DNA of 34,916 bases from Collinsella aerofaciens (GCF_005845035.1 NZ_SPFO01000021.1:1-34916), one strand, 5' to 3'; numbered from the stretch's first letter, positions 1 to 9,500 are shown. Notes: generated from the letters alone by a model not told the origin. Numbers and translations: made by a program.

Positions 1-37
1 TCCTCTGAGAAGTTCGCGAAGCCCACTTCTCAGAGGA
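1..37 (-). terminator. Hairpin terminator of xfp
   Basis: A perfect 13-bp inverted repeat (1-13 with 25-37, 11-nt loop) lies 45 nt past the xfp stop codon. The poly-U side would fall outside the window, so the terminator call rests on the stem and on its position. Confidence 0.6.
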
Positions 38-82
38 AGGCACCCGCCCGGAGGCGGCCCCAGCGCGAGACCGTCCCGGATG

Positions 83-2611
83 CTACTCGTTGTCGCCAGC
101 AGTTAACTGCGTTGCGGAGAGTGCGCCGTCGGCTGCGGTTGCGGCAGCGGCGTCGGGCCAGACCCAGTCGGTGAAGGCCGGGTGATCGTAGCCCTCGTCG
201 CAGGCGAACTCGAAGGCCTCGGTGCGGAAAGCCTCCCACTCGTTGATTTGCTCGGCAAACTTGTCGGCATCGACCATGCGCAGCACGTCGGCAGCCAGGG
301 CCCAGCGGTCCATGTTGTTCAGGCGCAGCATGTCGAACGGCGTGGTCGTGGAGCCCTTCTCCTCATAGCCGTGGACGCGGAAGGCGTCGTGGCCGGGGCG
401 GTTCCAGATCAGGCGGCGAATCGTGCCGGCATAGGCGTGGAAGGCAAAGAGAACGGGCTTCTCGCCACAGCCGAACAGCTCGGCCCAGCGCTCGTCGCTG
501 ATGGCCTGGTCGTTCTCGCAGACGTTCTGGATCTTGAGCAGGTCGACCACGTTGACGAACCACACCTTGATGCCCAGCTCGCGCAGCATGTCTGTCGCGG
601 CCAAGGCCTCGAGCGTCGGCACGTCGCCGCAGGTGGCGACCACGACATCGGCCTCGGCGAGCGAGTCGGCGGTCGATGCCCACTCCCAGGTCGCGACGCC
701 CTCGGCGAGCTCCGCCTTGGCCTCATCGACCGTCTGGAAAGTCGGGGCGGGCTGCTTGCCGCAGAAGATGGCGTTGACGCAGTCGGTGGACTGGTAAACG
801 CGCTCGGCAACGGCAAGGGCCATGTTGGCGTCTGCCGGATAGTAGGCGTTCACGATATGCGTATCGTTGGCCTTGTTGAGCAGCAGGTCGATAAAGCCCG
901 GGTCCTGGTGCGAGAAGCCGTTGTGGTCCTGGCGCCAGACGTGGCTCGACAGCAGAATGTTGAGGCCGCTGATGGGGGCACGCCACGGAATCTCGCGCTT
1001 GGTGGCCTCGAGCCACTTGCAGTGCTGATTGACCATGGAATCGACCACGTGGACAAAGCTCTCGTAGGAGCTCCACACGCCGGAGCGGCCGGTGAGCACG
1101 TAAGCCTCGAGGAAGCCCTCGCACTGGTGCTCGGACAGCTGCTCAACGACCTTGCCGGAGCCGGCCAGCAGCTCGTCGTTGGCCTCATCCTCGTAGAAGC
1201 CGGCATCCCACTGCTTTTTGGTCACCTTGTAGGCAGCCTGCAGGCGGTTGGACGCGGTCTCGTCGGGACCGAAGATGCGGAAGTCGTCCATGTTCTTAGC
1301 CAAGACATCGGCGGTGTACTCACCAAAGACGCGGGCGGCCTCGGTGGAGCCCCAGCCGTGGCCCTTCTCGGCAACGGGAATCTCGTGGGCGTGGATATCG
1401 GGCAGCTCAAGCTCGCGACGGACCTTACCGCCGTTTGCGTTGGGGTTGGCGCCGATGCGCAGCTCACCGGTCGGCATAAAGGCCGTCACCTCGGGGCGCA
1501 CCTGGCCCTCGGGCGTAAAGAGCTCCTCGGGCTTGTAGGAGCGCAGCCACTCGCGAAGCACGCGGAAGTGCTCGTGGGTGTCCTTGGCGCTCGCCAGCGG
1601 CACCTGATGCGCGCGCCAGGAGTCTTCGGTCTTCTTGCCGTCGATCTGCTTGGGGCAGGTCCAACCCTTGGGCGTGCGGAACACGATCATGGGGTAGGCC
1701 GGACGGACCACGGTCTCGCCCGCGGCGGCCTGGGCCTGAGCGGTGGCCTTGATGTCGCAGATCTCGTCAAAGACCTTTTCAAACAGGGCGGCGAAGCGCT
1801 CGTGGATGCTCGCATGGCTCTCGTCGTCAAAACCGGCGACAAAGAAGTGCGGATTATAGCCCATGCCCTCAAAAAACTTGGTGAGTTCTTCGTCGGACAC
1901 GCGGGCAAGGATAGTGGGGTTGGCGATCTTATAGCCGTTGAGATGCAGGATCGGCAAAACGATACCGTCGGTTGCCGGGTTCACGAGCTTGTTGGACTGC
2001 CAAGAAGTCGCGAGCGGACCGGTCTCGGACTCGCCGTCGCCCACCACGGCCACGGCCAGCAGGCTCGGGTTGTCCATGACGGCGCCATAGGCGTGGCTGA
2101 GCGTGTAGCCGAGCTCGCCGCCCTCGTGGATGGAACCGGGCGTCTCGGGCGCAAAGTGGCTCGGAATGCCGCCGGGATAGGAGAACTGGCGGAAGAACTT
2201 CTGCAGGCCAGCCTCGTCATCGGTGATGTCGGGGCGAATCTCGCGGTAGGTGCCGTCGAGCAGCGACTGGGCAGTACCGGCGGGACCGCCGTGGCCAGGA
2301 CCCATCAGGAAGATGGCGTTCTGGTTGTGGTCGGCGATGAGGCGGTTGACGTGGCCGAACAGGAAGTTGATGCCGGGCGTGGTTCCCCAGTGACCAACCA
2401 GGCGGTGCTTAACGTCCGGACGACCAAAGTCACGCGTCTCGCCGGTCTTCTCGTCGACAAAGTCAGCACGCATCAGCGGGTTGGAGCGAAGGTAAATCTG
2501 GCCGACGGACAGATAGTTCGAGGCACGCCAATACAGGTCGACACCCTCGAGCTCGGAAGCCGGAACCTCATGTCCCAGTTTTTGCCACGGCGTTCCCAGT
2601 GTTTTAGCCAT
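83..2611 (-). CDS. xfp: Xylulose-5-phosphate/fructose-6-phosphate phosphoketolase
   Basis: An 842-residue protein matching full-length phosphoketolases (usually 790-840 aa). The enzyme is cytosolic and TPP-dependent; it cleaves xylulose-5-P (and often fructose-6-P) with phosphate to acetyl phosphate plus glyceraldehyde-3-P or erythrose-4-P, the key step of the heterofermentative/bifid shunt. The TPP-binding signature GDGESETGP followed by HLNGYKI is present, as are the family-typical stretches GPGHGG and [16 protein letters not shown] near the N-terminus. The ATG at 2611 is preceded by a GAAGGGA ribosome site. A LacI-type regulator lies directly upstream on the same strand, with paired operators in the promoter, so transcription is probably sugar- or catabolite-controlled. 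A long open frame on the opposite strand is a codon-bias shadow. Whether it prefers X5P or F6P cannot be read from sequence by eye. Confidence 0.95.
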   Translation of the reverse strand: MAKTLGTPWQKLGHEVPASELEGVDLYWRASNYLSVGQIYLRSNPLMRADFVDEKTGETRDFGRPDVKHRLVGHWGTTPGINFLFGHVNRLIADHNQNAIFLMGPGHGGPAGTAQSLLDGTYREIRPDITDDEAGLQKFFRQFSYPGGIPSHFAPETPGSIHEGGELGYTLSHAYGAVMDNPSLLAVAVVGDGESETGPLATSWQSNKLVNPATDGIVLPILHLNGYKIANPTILARVSDEELTKFFEGMGYNPHFFVAGFDDESHASIHERFAALFEKVFDEICDIKATAQAQAAAGETVVRPAYPMIVFRTPKGWTCPKQIDGKKTEDSWRAHQVPLASAKDTHEHFRVLREWLRSYKPEELFTPEGQVRPEVTAFMPTGELRIGANPNANGGKVRRELELPDIHAHEIPVAEKGHGWGSTEAARVFGEYTADVLAKNMDDFRIFGPDETASNRLQAAYKVTKKQWDAGFYEDEANDELLAGSGKVVEQLSEHQCEGFLEAYVLTGRSGVWSSYESFVHVVDSMVNQHCKWLEATKREIPWRAPISGLNILLSSHVWRQDHNGFSHQDPGFIDLLLNKANDTHIVNAYYPADANMALAVAERVYQSTDCVNAIFCGKQPAPTFQTVDEAKAELAEGVATWEWASTADSLAEADVVVATCGDVPTLEALAATDMLRELGIKVWFVNVVDLLKIQNVCENDQAISDERWAELFGCGEKPVLFAFHAYAGTIRRLIWNRPGHDAFRVHGYEEKGSTTTPFDMLRLNNMDRWALAADVLRMVDADKFAEQINEWEAFRTEAFEFACDEGYDHPAFTDWVWPDAAAATAADGALSATQLTAGDNE

Positions 2612-2669
2612 TGTTTATGTCCCTTCGCTGCGCGGTCACCCTCCGATACGGCAACCTTTCGTTGGGACT

Positions 2670-2713
2670 AGTATATTTGCTAAAACGTTTTATCAAGGTG
2701 AAAAAACGTTTTA
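2670..2713 (-). promoter_or_regulatory. xfp promoter with two LacI-type operators
   Basis: On the minus strand a TATACT -10 box (2670-2675) has a TTGA-containing -35 (about 2692-2697). A perfect 12-bp palindrome TAAAACGTTTTA (2681-2692) sits in the spacer. A second palindrome AAAACGTTTT (2703-2712) lies just upstream, its centre 21 bp (two helical turns) away. Central CG palindromes of this kind are typical LacI/GalR-family sites, and such a gene is adjacent. The assignment is inferred. Confidence 0.6.
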
Positions 2714-2815
2714 TCATCCTTATTTGCCTTATGAATCGGCAAAACGAGACATTCACCTGCGGCATTGCCTGTCACAGGTACTTCACAATCGATCTCTACG
2801 AATTGATAAACGTGT

Positions 2816-3844
2816 TTAGTTGTGTTTAGCAAGCTCGAGCACGCTGTCCTTTACGATGAGCACAGGCTCCAAAACCACCTCTTCGGCACGCCTGCCGCCC
2901 TTGCCGGCAAGCCGCTTGGACATGCAGCCAAAAGCATGCTCGGCGAGCACACCCGGATCCTGCTCAATCGCCGTCAGCGCTGGCTCAAAGAGAACGTCGG
3001 CCGCCGAGTTGTCATAGCTTACGACCGAGATGTCGCCCGGAATGCTCTTCCCCATCTCGTGCAAACGCTTGAGCAGACCAAGGGCAATGTTGTCCGAGCT
3101 TGCGAACACGGCGGTGGCGTCGGTTGCGAGCACCGCCTCCGAGGCCTCGTAGGCACTCGGGATGTAATACTCGCTCTCGAACTCCAAGCGAGCATCGATG
3201 GGCAACCCCACCTCGCGCAGCGCACGCTCGTAGCCGGCTAGACGCTTGCGGCCCGTGTTGGACCGGCGCGCGTTGACCAGGCAGGCGATACGACGGTGAC
3301 CCTGCTCGATTAGATAGCGGGTGGCCATGTAGCCGCCCATCTCGTGGTCGAACATCACCTTATCGCACTCGAGTCCCTCGATTGCGCGGTCGACCATTAC
3401 GGCCGGGATGGGAAGGTGACTCACTTCCTCGCGCAAAGCGCGGTCATCAGAGAACTCGTCGCCCACCACCAGGAAGACGCCATCGACGCCACGGGTCACC
3501 AGCTGGCGCAGGAGCTCCAGATCGTCCTCGGCACTTCCACCCGAGCTGGTAATAAAGAGCGCGTAGCCGTCCTCGCGGCAGCGCTTTTCCAGGCTGCCGG
3601 CGAGCGAGGCAAAAAATCGGCTCTCGATGTTGGGAACGATAAGGCCCAGCGTGCGCGACTCTCGCATGACCAGGCTGCGCGCGATCTGGTTGGGAACATA
3701 GTGGTTGCGTGCCGCGACCTCCTTGATGAGCTTGCGGTTTTCTTCCGAGATGCGACAGGGCCGATTGTTGAGCACAAGCGAGACCGACGAGGGGGAAAGC
3801 CCCACCTCCTGGGCGATCTGCTTCAGGGTTACCTTGTTGGCCAT
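2816..3844 (-). CDS. LacI/GalR-family transcriptional regulator
   Basis: A 342-residue DNA-binding regulator. Residues 1-55 carry the LacI helix-turn-helix and hinge (VTLKQIAQEVGLSPSSVSLV, then RSLVMRESRTLGLIVPNIES), followed by a periplasmic-binding-protein-like effector domain with typical signatures (SSDNIALGLL, PGDISVVSYDNS). The ATG at 3844 has a strong GGAAGGAG site. A longer in-frame extension upstream has no ribosome site and runs across the probable promoter (TATACT at 3880-3885, minus strand), so I reject it. It stands immediately upstream of and co-oriented with xfp, whose promoter has two LacI-style palindromes, so it probably controls phosphoketolase. The ligand is unknown. Confidence 0.92.
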   Translation of the reverse strand: MANKVTLKQIAQEVGLSPSSVSLVLNNRPCRISEENRKLIKEVAARNHYVPNQIARSLVMRESRTLGLIVPNIESRFFASLAGSLEKRCREDGYALFITSSGGSAEDDLELLRQLVTRGVDGVFLVVGDEFSDDRALREEVSHLPIPAVMVDRAIEGLECDKVMFDHEMGGYMATRYLIEQGHRRIACLVNARRSNTGRKRLAGYERALREVGLPIDARLEFESEYYIPSAYEASEAVLATDATAVFASSDNIALGLLKRLHEMGKSIPGDISVVSYDNSAADVLFEPALTAIEQDPGVLAEHAFGCMSKRLAGKGGRRAEEVVLEPVLIVKDSVLELAKHN

Positions 3845-3879
3845 CTCGCTCCTTCCGGGTTTACGCGCAATCTCTTGAA

Positions 3880-4008
3880 AGTATAGCGACTGCCCATCTA
3901 CCTCGGTGATAAACACTTTACCAATCCGGTAGACGGCTGTTTTATCGCCGCGATTGGTGCAAAGCAACCTGACCCCTTTGCACCAAATCCATCCGGGTGG
4001 GGTATATT
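3880..4008. promoter_or_regulatory. lacI/murB divergent promoter region with dyad
   Basis: Two divergent -10-like boxes are visible: TATACT (3880-3885, minus strand, towards lacI) and TATATT (4003-4008, plus strand, towards murB). Between them is a perfect 11-bp inverted repeat with arms TTGGTGCAAAG (3954-3964) and its complement (3976-3986), 11 nt apart. It overlaps the place where the murB -35 would lie (TTGCAC at 3978-3983, spacer a long 19 nt). It is probably an operator; the cognate regulator is not identifiable. Confidence 0.4.
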
Positions 4009-4051
4009 GCATTCGATTGATGAAATCGACCACCAAAAGGCGGATATTCGT

Positions 4052-5014
4052 ATGCACGAGAACGACTTTTTTAACGAGGACCTGCTCTGCGCACTCGCTG
4101 GCGTTGCCGGCGAAGACAACGTGTTGATGAGCGAGCCCATGCGCGAGCACACCACGTTTAAGATCGGCGGCCCGGCCGATGTCTTTGTCACGCCCGATAC
4201 CGAGCAGGGCCTTGTCGCCACACTCGACACCTGCTATCGCTGCGATCTACCGCTCACTATCGTGGGCAATGGCTCCGACCTGCTCGTCGGCGATAAGGGC
4301 ATCCGCGGCGTCGTCGTGGCGCTGGGCGAAGGCCTCTCCGACATTACCGTCGACGGCACGCACGTCACGGCAGCAGCGGGCGCGCTGCTCTCGGATGTCG
4401 CCGCGGCGGCAGCCGAGGCCGGTCTCACCGGCATGGAGCCCATCTCGGGCATCCCCGGATCGGTCGGCGGCGCCTGCTACATGAACGCCGGCGCCTACGG
4501 TGCCTGCATGGCCGATGTGCTGGAGTCCGTGCGCGTCTACAAGCCTGCTCGTCAGCTCGACGACGGTACCCGCGGCAGCGGCAATATCATCGAGTTCGAT
4601 GCCGATGAGCTCAACCTGGGTTACCGCAAGAGCCGCATCGCCGACGACGGCTTTATCGTGCTCTCGGCCACCTTCAACCTTGCCCCGGGCAACGCCGCGA
4701 TGATTAAGGCCGACATGGACGACTACCGTCAGCGCCGCGAAGACAAGCAGCCGCTCGACATGCCGAGCGCCGGCTCCACCTTCAAGCGCCCCGAGGGCCA
4801 CTTTGCCGGCAAGCTCATCATGGACGCCGGCCTGCGCGGTCACGCCATCGGCGGCGCGCAGGTGAGCGAAAAGCACTGCGGCTTCATCGTCAACGCCGAC
4901 CACGCCACCGCCGCCGACGTCGACGAACTCATCCGCGACATCCAGGCCAAAGTAAAAGACCAATTCGGCGTAGACCTACAACCCGAAGTCCACCGAGTAG
5001 GCGAATTCCTATAA
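4052..5014 (+). CDS. murB: UDP-N-acetylenolpyruvoylglucosamine reductase MurB
   Basis: A 320-residue FAD-dependent reductase that converts UDP-GlcNAc-enolpyruvate to UDP-MurNAc with NADPH, the second committed step of peptidoglycan precursor synthesis. FAD-binding signatures are visible: TFKIGGPADVFV, VGNGSDLLV and SGIPGSVGGACYMNAGAYG. The catalytic serine region is PSAGSTFKRP, and the C-terminal domain contains GAQVSEKHCGFIVN. I chose the ATG at 4052 (preceded by AAAGGCGG). A TTG 45 nt upstream in frame would lie inside the putative -10 box, so it is less likely. It is monocistronic, divergent from lacI, and ends in its own terminator. Confidence 0.95.
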   Translation: MHENDFFNEDLLCALAGVAGEDNVLMSEPMREHTTFKIGGPADVFVTPDTEQGLVATLDTCYRCDLPLTIVGNGSDLLVGDKGIRGVVVALGEGLSDITVDGTHVTAAAGALLSDVAAAAAEAGLTGMEPISGIPGSVGGACYMNAGAYGACMADVLESVRVYKPARQLDDGTRGSGNIIEFDADELNLGYRKSRIADDGFIVLSATFNLAPGNAAMIKADMDDYRQRREDKQPLDMPSAGSTFKRPEGHFAGKLIMDAGLRGHAIGGAQVSEKHCGFIVNADHATAADVDELIRDIQAKVKDQFGVDLQPEVHRVGEFL

Positions 5015-5017
5015 AAA

Positions 5018-5039
5018 GAAGGCCCCGAAAGGGGCCTTC
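5018..5039 (+). terminator. murB terminator
   Basis: A 9-bp GC-rich stem GAAGGCCCC / GGGGCCTTC with a GAAA tetraloop begins 3 nt after the murB stop. The T-run downstream is weak. Confidence 0.65.
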
Positions 5040-5091
5040 ACCATATTTATTCAGCTAACCCAGTCCGGTGCGTAGCGCCCCGAACCCGAGA

Positions 5092-5227
5092 GGGCCGCGT
5101 GCCCGTCCGCAATATATTTGATTGATCGCGAGTTCCGCACGCAAAGAAGGCCACTTAATGTGGCCTTCGTCTTGCGCAGGACTGTCCGAGCAGGCAATCA
5201 AATATATTGCGGACGGGCACGCGGCCC
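5092..5227. repeat. Conserved-core hairpin element, copy 1
   Basis: A perfect 33-bp inverted repeat (5092-5124 with 5195-5227) brackets a 70-nt centre. The centre contains a 60-nt core (5126-5185) identical to those at 22981-23040 and 27748-27807. The core folds on itself (GAAGGCCAC with GTGGCCTTC, extended by further bulged pairings), so the whole unit can form one hairpin about 136 nt long. The arm sequence is unrelated to that of the other copies. It lies between the convergent 3' ends of murB and the cysteine-peptidase gene, 9 nt past the latter's stop codon. No protein-coding content is evident. Confidence 0.9.
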
Positions 5228-5236
5228 AACTTACAG

Positions 5237-6445
5237 TTACGACAGCACCACGCCGCCGAGCCAGCCCCAGCGCACGCCAGAGCCAGTACCATAGAAGCTA
5301 ATGAACGAATCAAGCGACCTCGACGTAATGGCACCCTCGTTGCTCATGACGATGCCGCCGCCAACGTAGATACCCACATGGCCGTACAGCAGACCCGGGG
5401 CACCGGTACCGCTGTGCGACGAGTCAGCCACGATCATGCCCACCTGCAGCGCCGAACGATTGGAGCTGTAGCACCAGGCGTTAAACATGTCACACGCGTT
5501 GCCGCCAAAATAGCCCACGCCGGCGTTACGGAAGACGTTAGTCACCCACGCCGCGCACCAATTCTGACCAGGCGAAGGCGTGGAGTAGCACGCGTTGACG
5601 ACGGCCTGCTGCTTGCCCGAGCCGGCATTCTGCTGTGGGGTTCCGGAAGCATACGATCCGCCGCCCGAGCTCGAGCCGCCCGAGCTGGAATTGTTCTTAT
5701 TCGCGGCAGCCGCGGCGGCAGCGGCAGCCTTCCTGGCAGCTTCCTCGGCCTGGGCAGCAGCGAGAATCTCGGAATCGCGCTGAGCCATGAGCTCCTTGAC
5801 GTCGTCGGAAAGACCGTTCAGCACGGTCTGGACTTCTTGCTGCTTGGCCTGCATATCCTGCATCTGAGCCGTCTGCTGGTCCTTGAGTTTTTCCAGGTCG
5901 GCCTTTTGTGCTTCGAGCTCGGTCTTCTGTGCGTCGAGCTCAGCCTGAATCGTCTGGATATCCTCGATGGCATCGCGGTCGCTCTTGTTGATCTTCTCAA
6001 CGTAATGCGCGTTGGCGACGAGTTCCTCAAACGAGCCAGAGGCCAGCAGCAGCGACAGGATGTTCGTGCCGCCGGACTTGTAGCTGGCGGCCACGCGATC
6101 GGAAAGGTCGTTGCGCTTCTTCTTGAGCTCGGCCTTCTTTTCATCGATCTGGGCCTGCGTGTCGTCAATCTTGCCCTGGACATTCTCGATGTCGTTGAGG
6201 GTCTGGGCATTCTTGTTGGCCAGCGCCGCATACTCATTTGCGATGCTGTCGAGCTGGGCCTGAACCTCGTCGAGTTGGGCCTGGGCGGCATTCAGTTTAT
6301 CGGTGGTTTCTTTGGAAGCCTCCGCCGCATGGGCGCGAGCGGGCAGGCCAAAAAGAACCGCCGCAGAAGCGGCGCCGAACAGAGCCTTGAGGGCAGTGCG
6401 GCGCGAGAGCTCCTGGGAAAGGATGGAATCGCTGTTTGGTGACAT
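5237..6445 (-). CDS. Secreted coiled-coil cysteine peptidase/amidase (NlpC/P60- or CHAP-like)
   Basis: A 402-residue exported protein. A twin-arginine-like signal (SRRTALK at residues 14-20, then a hydrophobic run and cleavage near ARAHA at 36-40) leads into a long coiled-coil region (about 42-250, rich in Gln/Glu/Lys/Ala), as in PcsB/RipA-type cell-wall hydrolases. A low-complexity Ala run and a Ser/Gly linker follow. The C-terminal domain shows a probable catalytic Cys297 (NWCAAWV) and His356 (GHVGIYVGGG), matching NlpC/P60 or CHAP folds. The likely job is peptidoglycan remodelling at septation, with the coiled coil controlling activity. ATG at 6445 has a GGAG site. Choosing between NlpC/P60 and CHAP needs a profile search. 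Confidence 0.85.
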   Translation of the reverse strand: MSPNSDSILSQELSRRTALKALFGAASAAVLFGLPARAHAAEASKETTDKLNAAQAQLDEVQAQLDSIANEYAALANKNAQTLNDIENVQGKIDDTQAQIDEKKAELKKKRNDLSDRVAASYKSGGTNILSLLLASGSFEELVANAHYVEKINKSDRDAIEDIQTIQAELDAQKTELEAQKADLEKLKDQQTAQMQDMQAKQQEVQTVLNGLSDDVKELMAQRDSEILAAAQAEEAARKAAAAAAAAANKNNSSSGGSSSGGGSYASGTPQQNAGSGKQQAVVNACYSTPSPGQNWCAAWVTNVFRNAGVGYFGGNACDMFNAWCYSSNRSALQVGMIVADSSHSGTGAPGLLYGHVGIYVGGGIVMSNEGAITSRSLDSFISFYGTGSGVRWGWLGGVVLS

Positions 6446-6489
6446 ATGTACTCCGTTACATGTTTATTTATATGTCGCTCAACTCATAC

Positions 6490-6517
6490 ATATTAGCGTA
6501 CATATGGCGCGTCCCAA
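6490..6517 (-). promoter_or_regulatory. Probable promoter of the cysteine-peptidase gene
   Basis: On the minus strand, TTGGGA (6512-6517) and TAATAT (6490-6495) are 16 nt apart. The surrounding 6443-6506 is AT-rich and has the dyad CATATGTAC (6443-6451) / GTACATATG (6498-6506) around the transcription start. The rest of 6446-6711 shows no gene. Confidence 0.4.
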
Positions 6518-6668
6518 CGATTTCCACGAACGGCAGGAAACTACAAGGTCAGCGGCTCGTAAGCAAATGCCAAAGATCAGGTTATGCGTACGCAAGCTCT
6601 TCTATGAGTACGTTAGCACAATCCTCTGCTTTTCCTACAGCGCACGATTTGGGTGTCCCTGCCTGCGC

Positions 6669-6674
6669 TATACT
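6669..6674 (+). promoter_or_regulatory. galE -10 box
   Basis: TATACT stands 38 nt before the galE ATG. The -35 at a 17-nt distance (GATTTG) is weak. Confidence 0.4.
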
Positions 6675-6711
6675 CCCCTGAAGAAGTGTTCCTGATTCGA
6701 TAGGAGACTAC

Positions 6712-7773
6712 ATGTCCAAAGCACTCGACCCCAAAGACACCTGCGTCCTCGTTACCGGTGGCGCCGGCTTTATCGGCTCGCACACCGTCGTTCAGCTGCT
6801 CGAGGGTGGCTACCAGGTCGTCATCGTCGATGATCTCTCCAACTCCAGCGCCGTCGCCGTCGACCGCGTCAAGACCATCGTGGGCGACGAGGCCGCCAAG
6901 AACCTCACCTTCTACGAGGCCAACGTGCTCGACCGCGATGCGATGAACAAGATCTTCGATACCCATCAGATCGACCGCGTCATCCACTTCGCCGGCTTTA
7001 AGGCCGTCGGCGAGTCGGTGAGCAAGCCCGTCGAGTACTACCACAACAACATCGAGAACACCCTGGTGCTCGTCGACGTCATGCGCAACCATGGCTGCAA
7101 GTCCATCATCTTCTCGAGCTCCTCGACCGTCTACGGCGACCCGGACAACCCGCCCGTCACCGAGGAGGATCCTAAGAAGCCCGCGACCAACCCCTATGGT
7201 TGGACCAAGTGGATGATCGAGCAGATCCTTATGGACGTCCACACCGCCGACCCCGAGTGGGACGTCGTGCTGCTCCGTTACTTCAACCCCATCGGCGCTC
7301 ATCCGTCGGGCCTGATCGGCGAGGACCCCAAGGGCATCCCCAACAACCTGGTGCCCTATGTCGCCCAGGTCGCCGTGGGCAAGCTCGAGGCCGTTCAGGT
7401 CTTTGGTAACGACTACCCCACCCCCGACGGCACCGGCGTGCGCGACTACATCCACGTGTGCGATCTGGCCTCTGGTCACGTTGCCGCCCTTAACTGGATG
7501 AACGGCAAGACCGGCGTCGAGATCTTTAACTTGGGCACCGGCACCGGCACCTCGGTACTCGAGGTCGTCGCCGCCTTCTCCAAGGCTTGTGGCAAGGAGC
7601 TGCCCTACGTGATCCGCGAGCGCCGCGCCGGCGACATCGCTGCCAACTGGTGCGATGCCTCCAAGGCCGAGCGCATGATGGGCTGGAAGGCCCAATACGA
7701 CATCGCGGACATGTGCCGCGATAGCTGGAACTGGCAGAGCCACAACCCCAACGGCTTCGCCGACGCCGAGTAG
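6712..7773 (+). CDS. galE: UDP-glucose 4-epimerase
   Basis: A 353-residue extended short-chain dehydrogenase that interconverts UDP-glucose and UDP-galactose with bound NAD (Leloir pathway and supply of surface-sugar precursors). The Rossmann motif GGAGFIGSH is near residue 16. SSSSTVYG supplies the catalytic Ser/Thr, and the YxxxK pair is Tyr162/Lys166 (YGWTK). The length is usual for the family. ATG at 6712 has a TAGGAG site. It stands alone between its own promoter and a strong terminator and starts a run of glucan-metabolism genes on the plus strand. Confidence 0.95.
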   Translation: MSKALDPKDTCVLVTGGAGFIGSHTVVQLLEGGYQVVIVDDLSNSSAVAVDRVKTIVGDEAAKNLTFYEANVLDRDAMNKIFDTHQIDRVIHFAGFKAVGESVSKPVEYYHNNIENTLVLVDVMRNHGCKSIIFSSSSTVYGDPDNPPVTEEDPKKPATNPYGWTKWMIEQILMDVHTADPEWDVVLLRYFNPIGAHPSGLIGEDPKGIPNNLVPYVAQVAVGKLEAVQVFGNDYPTPDGTGVRDYIHVCDLASGHVAALNWMNGKTGVEIFNLGTGTGTSVLEVVAAFSKACGKELPYVIRERRAGDIAANWCDASKAERMMGWKAQYDIADMCRDSWNWQSHNPNGFADAE

Positions 7774-7795
7774 CAAAAACCTACATACCGCTCTT

Positions 7796-7830
7796 GCCCC
7801 GATCTCACGTTGTGAGGTCGGGGCTTTTTT
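7796..7830 (+). terminator. galE terminator
   Basis: A GC-rich stem (GCCCCGA...TCGGGGC, with an inner CTCAC/GTGAG) is followed by six T residues, 22 nt past the galE stop. Confidence 0.9.
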
Positions 7831-7884
7831 CATGGCATGTAACCATTCGCCGAAAATCGACCAACTTTTTTATCTTGCCTGTAC

Positions 7885-7909
7885 ATGTTTAAACAACATG
7901 TTTTACAAT
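7885..7909 (+). promoter_or_regulatory. malQ promoter with TreR-like operator
   Basis: TACAAT (7904-7909) is a good -10. The site ATGTTTAAACAA (7885-7896) overlies the -35 position and sits inside a larger dyad (ACATGTT / AACATGT, 7883-7901). The 12-mer resembles sites at 16743, 16818, 17713 and 17835 upstream of the ABC, gntR and PTS genes. Confidence 0.5.
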
Positions 7910-7994
7910 AGGCGTATCGAATCAGAACATCGGAGGCGGACTGCACACCCATCGGCAGGCCGACCCCACAACAAGAAGGTTGGTGAGCGCATTC

Positions 7995-9500
7995 ATGGAG
8001 CGTGCAAGCGGCGTCCTCATGCCCGTCTCATCTCTGCCCGGACCATACGGAATCGGCGGCTTTGGCTGGAATGCCTACGACTTCGTCGATTTTCTCGCCT
8101 CGTGCAAACAACATTACTGGCAGATTCTGCCCCTTACGACGACCAGCTATGGCGACTCGCCCTATCAGTCGTTCTCGGCCCGCGCTGGCAACCCCAACTT
8201 TATCGACTTCGCCGAACTCATCGAGGCGGGCTATCTGGAGCAGTGCGATATCGACGGCGTGTATCTGGGTTCCGACCCCAGCAACGTCGACTACGGCGCC
8301 ATCTTTGGCGGTCGCCGTCAGATTCTCGACCGCGCCGCCGAGCGCTTCGCCGCCGATAAACCGGCCGATTTCGACGACTTTGTCCAGGCCAACGAGGACT
8401 GGCTCATCCCCTATTGCGAGTTCATGACCGTCAAGGAGGAGTGCGGGCTCAAGGCATTTTGGGAGTGGCCCGCGGAGCTGCGTACCCGCGGAGAGGCTTC
8501 TGCCAAGGTCTGCGCCGCCCATCCCGCGCGTATGCTCTACCACCAGATGACGCAGTACTTCTTCGATCGCCAGTGGAGCCGCCTCAAGGCTTACGCCAAC
8601 GAGCGCGACATCCTAGTCATCGGCGATCTGCCCATCTACGTCTCGCGCGACTCTGTCGAGATGTGGGCCACGCCCGAGCTCTTTAAGATCGACGCCGCCG
8701 GCAACCCCGTGAGCGTCGCCGGCACGCCACCCGACCAGTTCTCGGCAACCGGCCAGTACTGGGGCAACCCTATCTACGACTGGGATGCCATGGAGGCCGA
8801 CGGATTCTCCTGGTGGGAGGGCCGCATCCGTGCCGCGCTCGACATGTACGACATCATCCGCCTGGACCACTTCCGCGGCTTCGAGGCCTTTTGGGAGGTG
8901 CCGTTCTCCTCGCCCGATTCTTCCTACGGCTCGTGGACGCAGGGACCCGGCCTCAAGCTCTTCAAAACGCTCGAGGAAAAGCTCGGCACGCTGCCCATCA
9001 TCGCCGAAGACCTGGGCTTCCTCACCCCCGGCGTTATCGAGATGCGCGACACCACGGGCTTCCCCGGCATGAAGATCCTGCAGTTTGCCTTTGAGGGCAC
9101 CAACTCGTACTACCTGCCGCATAACTACATCGCCAACACCGTCGCCTATGTGGGCACGCACGACAACGAGACGGCACGCGGTTGGTTTGAGGGAACGGCC
9201 ACCCCGCGCCAGCGCGAGCAGGCAGCCCTGTACACCCATCAGCAGACTGGCGAGCCCATCACCGATGCGCTCAACCGCGCCATCGCCGCCAGCGTGAGCG
9301 ATACCTGCATCTACACCATGCAGGACCTGCTCAACCTGGGCAATGAGGCACGCATCAACACGCCCGCCACCCTGGGCGGCAACTGGACCTGGCGCATGCT
9401 CGATGGCGCCATCACCCGCGAGCTCGAGCACAAGCTTACTGACTGGACGGAGACCTACTTCCGCATCCCGTCGGAAGCCGAAATCGAGCTTCCCCAATAG
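7995..9500 (+). CDS. malQ: 4-alpha-glucanotransferase (amylomaltase)
   Basis: A 501-residue GH77 enzyme that disproportionates maltodextrins by moving glucan segments between chains, releasing glucose. The N-terminal signature SGVLMPVSSLPGPYGIGGFG is typical. The catalytic nucleophile region IRLDHFRGFEAFW puts the Asp at residue 291; the general acid lies in AEDLG and the stabilising Asp in GTHDNET. I chose the ATG at 7995; an in-frame GTG at 7983 lies at better spacing from AAGAAGG and remains possible. Paired with glgP just downstream, it would process imported maltodextrin or stored glycogen. A candidate sugar-regulator operator overlaps the promoter. Confidence 0.95.
   Translation: MERASGVLMPVSSLPGPYGIGGFGWNAYDFVDFLASCKQHYWQILPLTTTSYGDSPYQSFSARAGNPNFIDFAELIEAGYLEQCDIDGVYLGSDPSNVDYGAIFGGRRQILDRAAERFAADKPADFDDFVQANEDWLIPYCEFMTVKEECGLKAFWEWPAELRTRGEASAKVCAAHPARMLYHQMTQYFFDRQWSRLKAYANERDILVIGDLPIYVSRDSVEMWATPELFKIDAAGNPVSVAGTPPDQFSATGQYWGNPIYDWDAMEADGFSWWEGRIRAALDMYDIIRLDHFRGFEAFWEVPFSSPDSSYGSWTQGPGLKLFKTLEEKLGTLPIIAEDLGFLTPGVIEMRDTTGFPGMKILQFAFEGTNSYYLPHNYIANTVAYVGTHDNETARGWFEGTATPRQREQAALYTHQQTGEPITDALNRAIAASVSDTCIYTMQDLLNLGNEARINTPATLGGNWTWRMLDGAITRELEHKLTDWTETYFRIPSEAEIELPQ

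Noticed and set aside
182..2671. Very long plus-strand open frame opposite xfp (829 codons)
   Set aside because: It is the antisense shadow of a strongly GC3-biased real gene; composition is typical of a shadow (Gly/Val/Leu/Asp-rich, no domain).
3845..4150. N-terminal extension of the LacI regulator
   Set aside because: It crosses the divergent promoter and murB start; the helix-turn-helix begins right after the ATG at 3844, which has a strong ribosome site.
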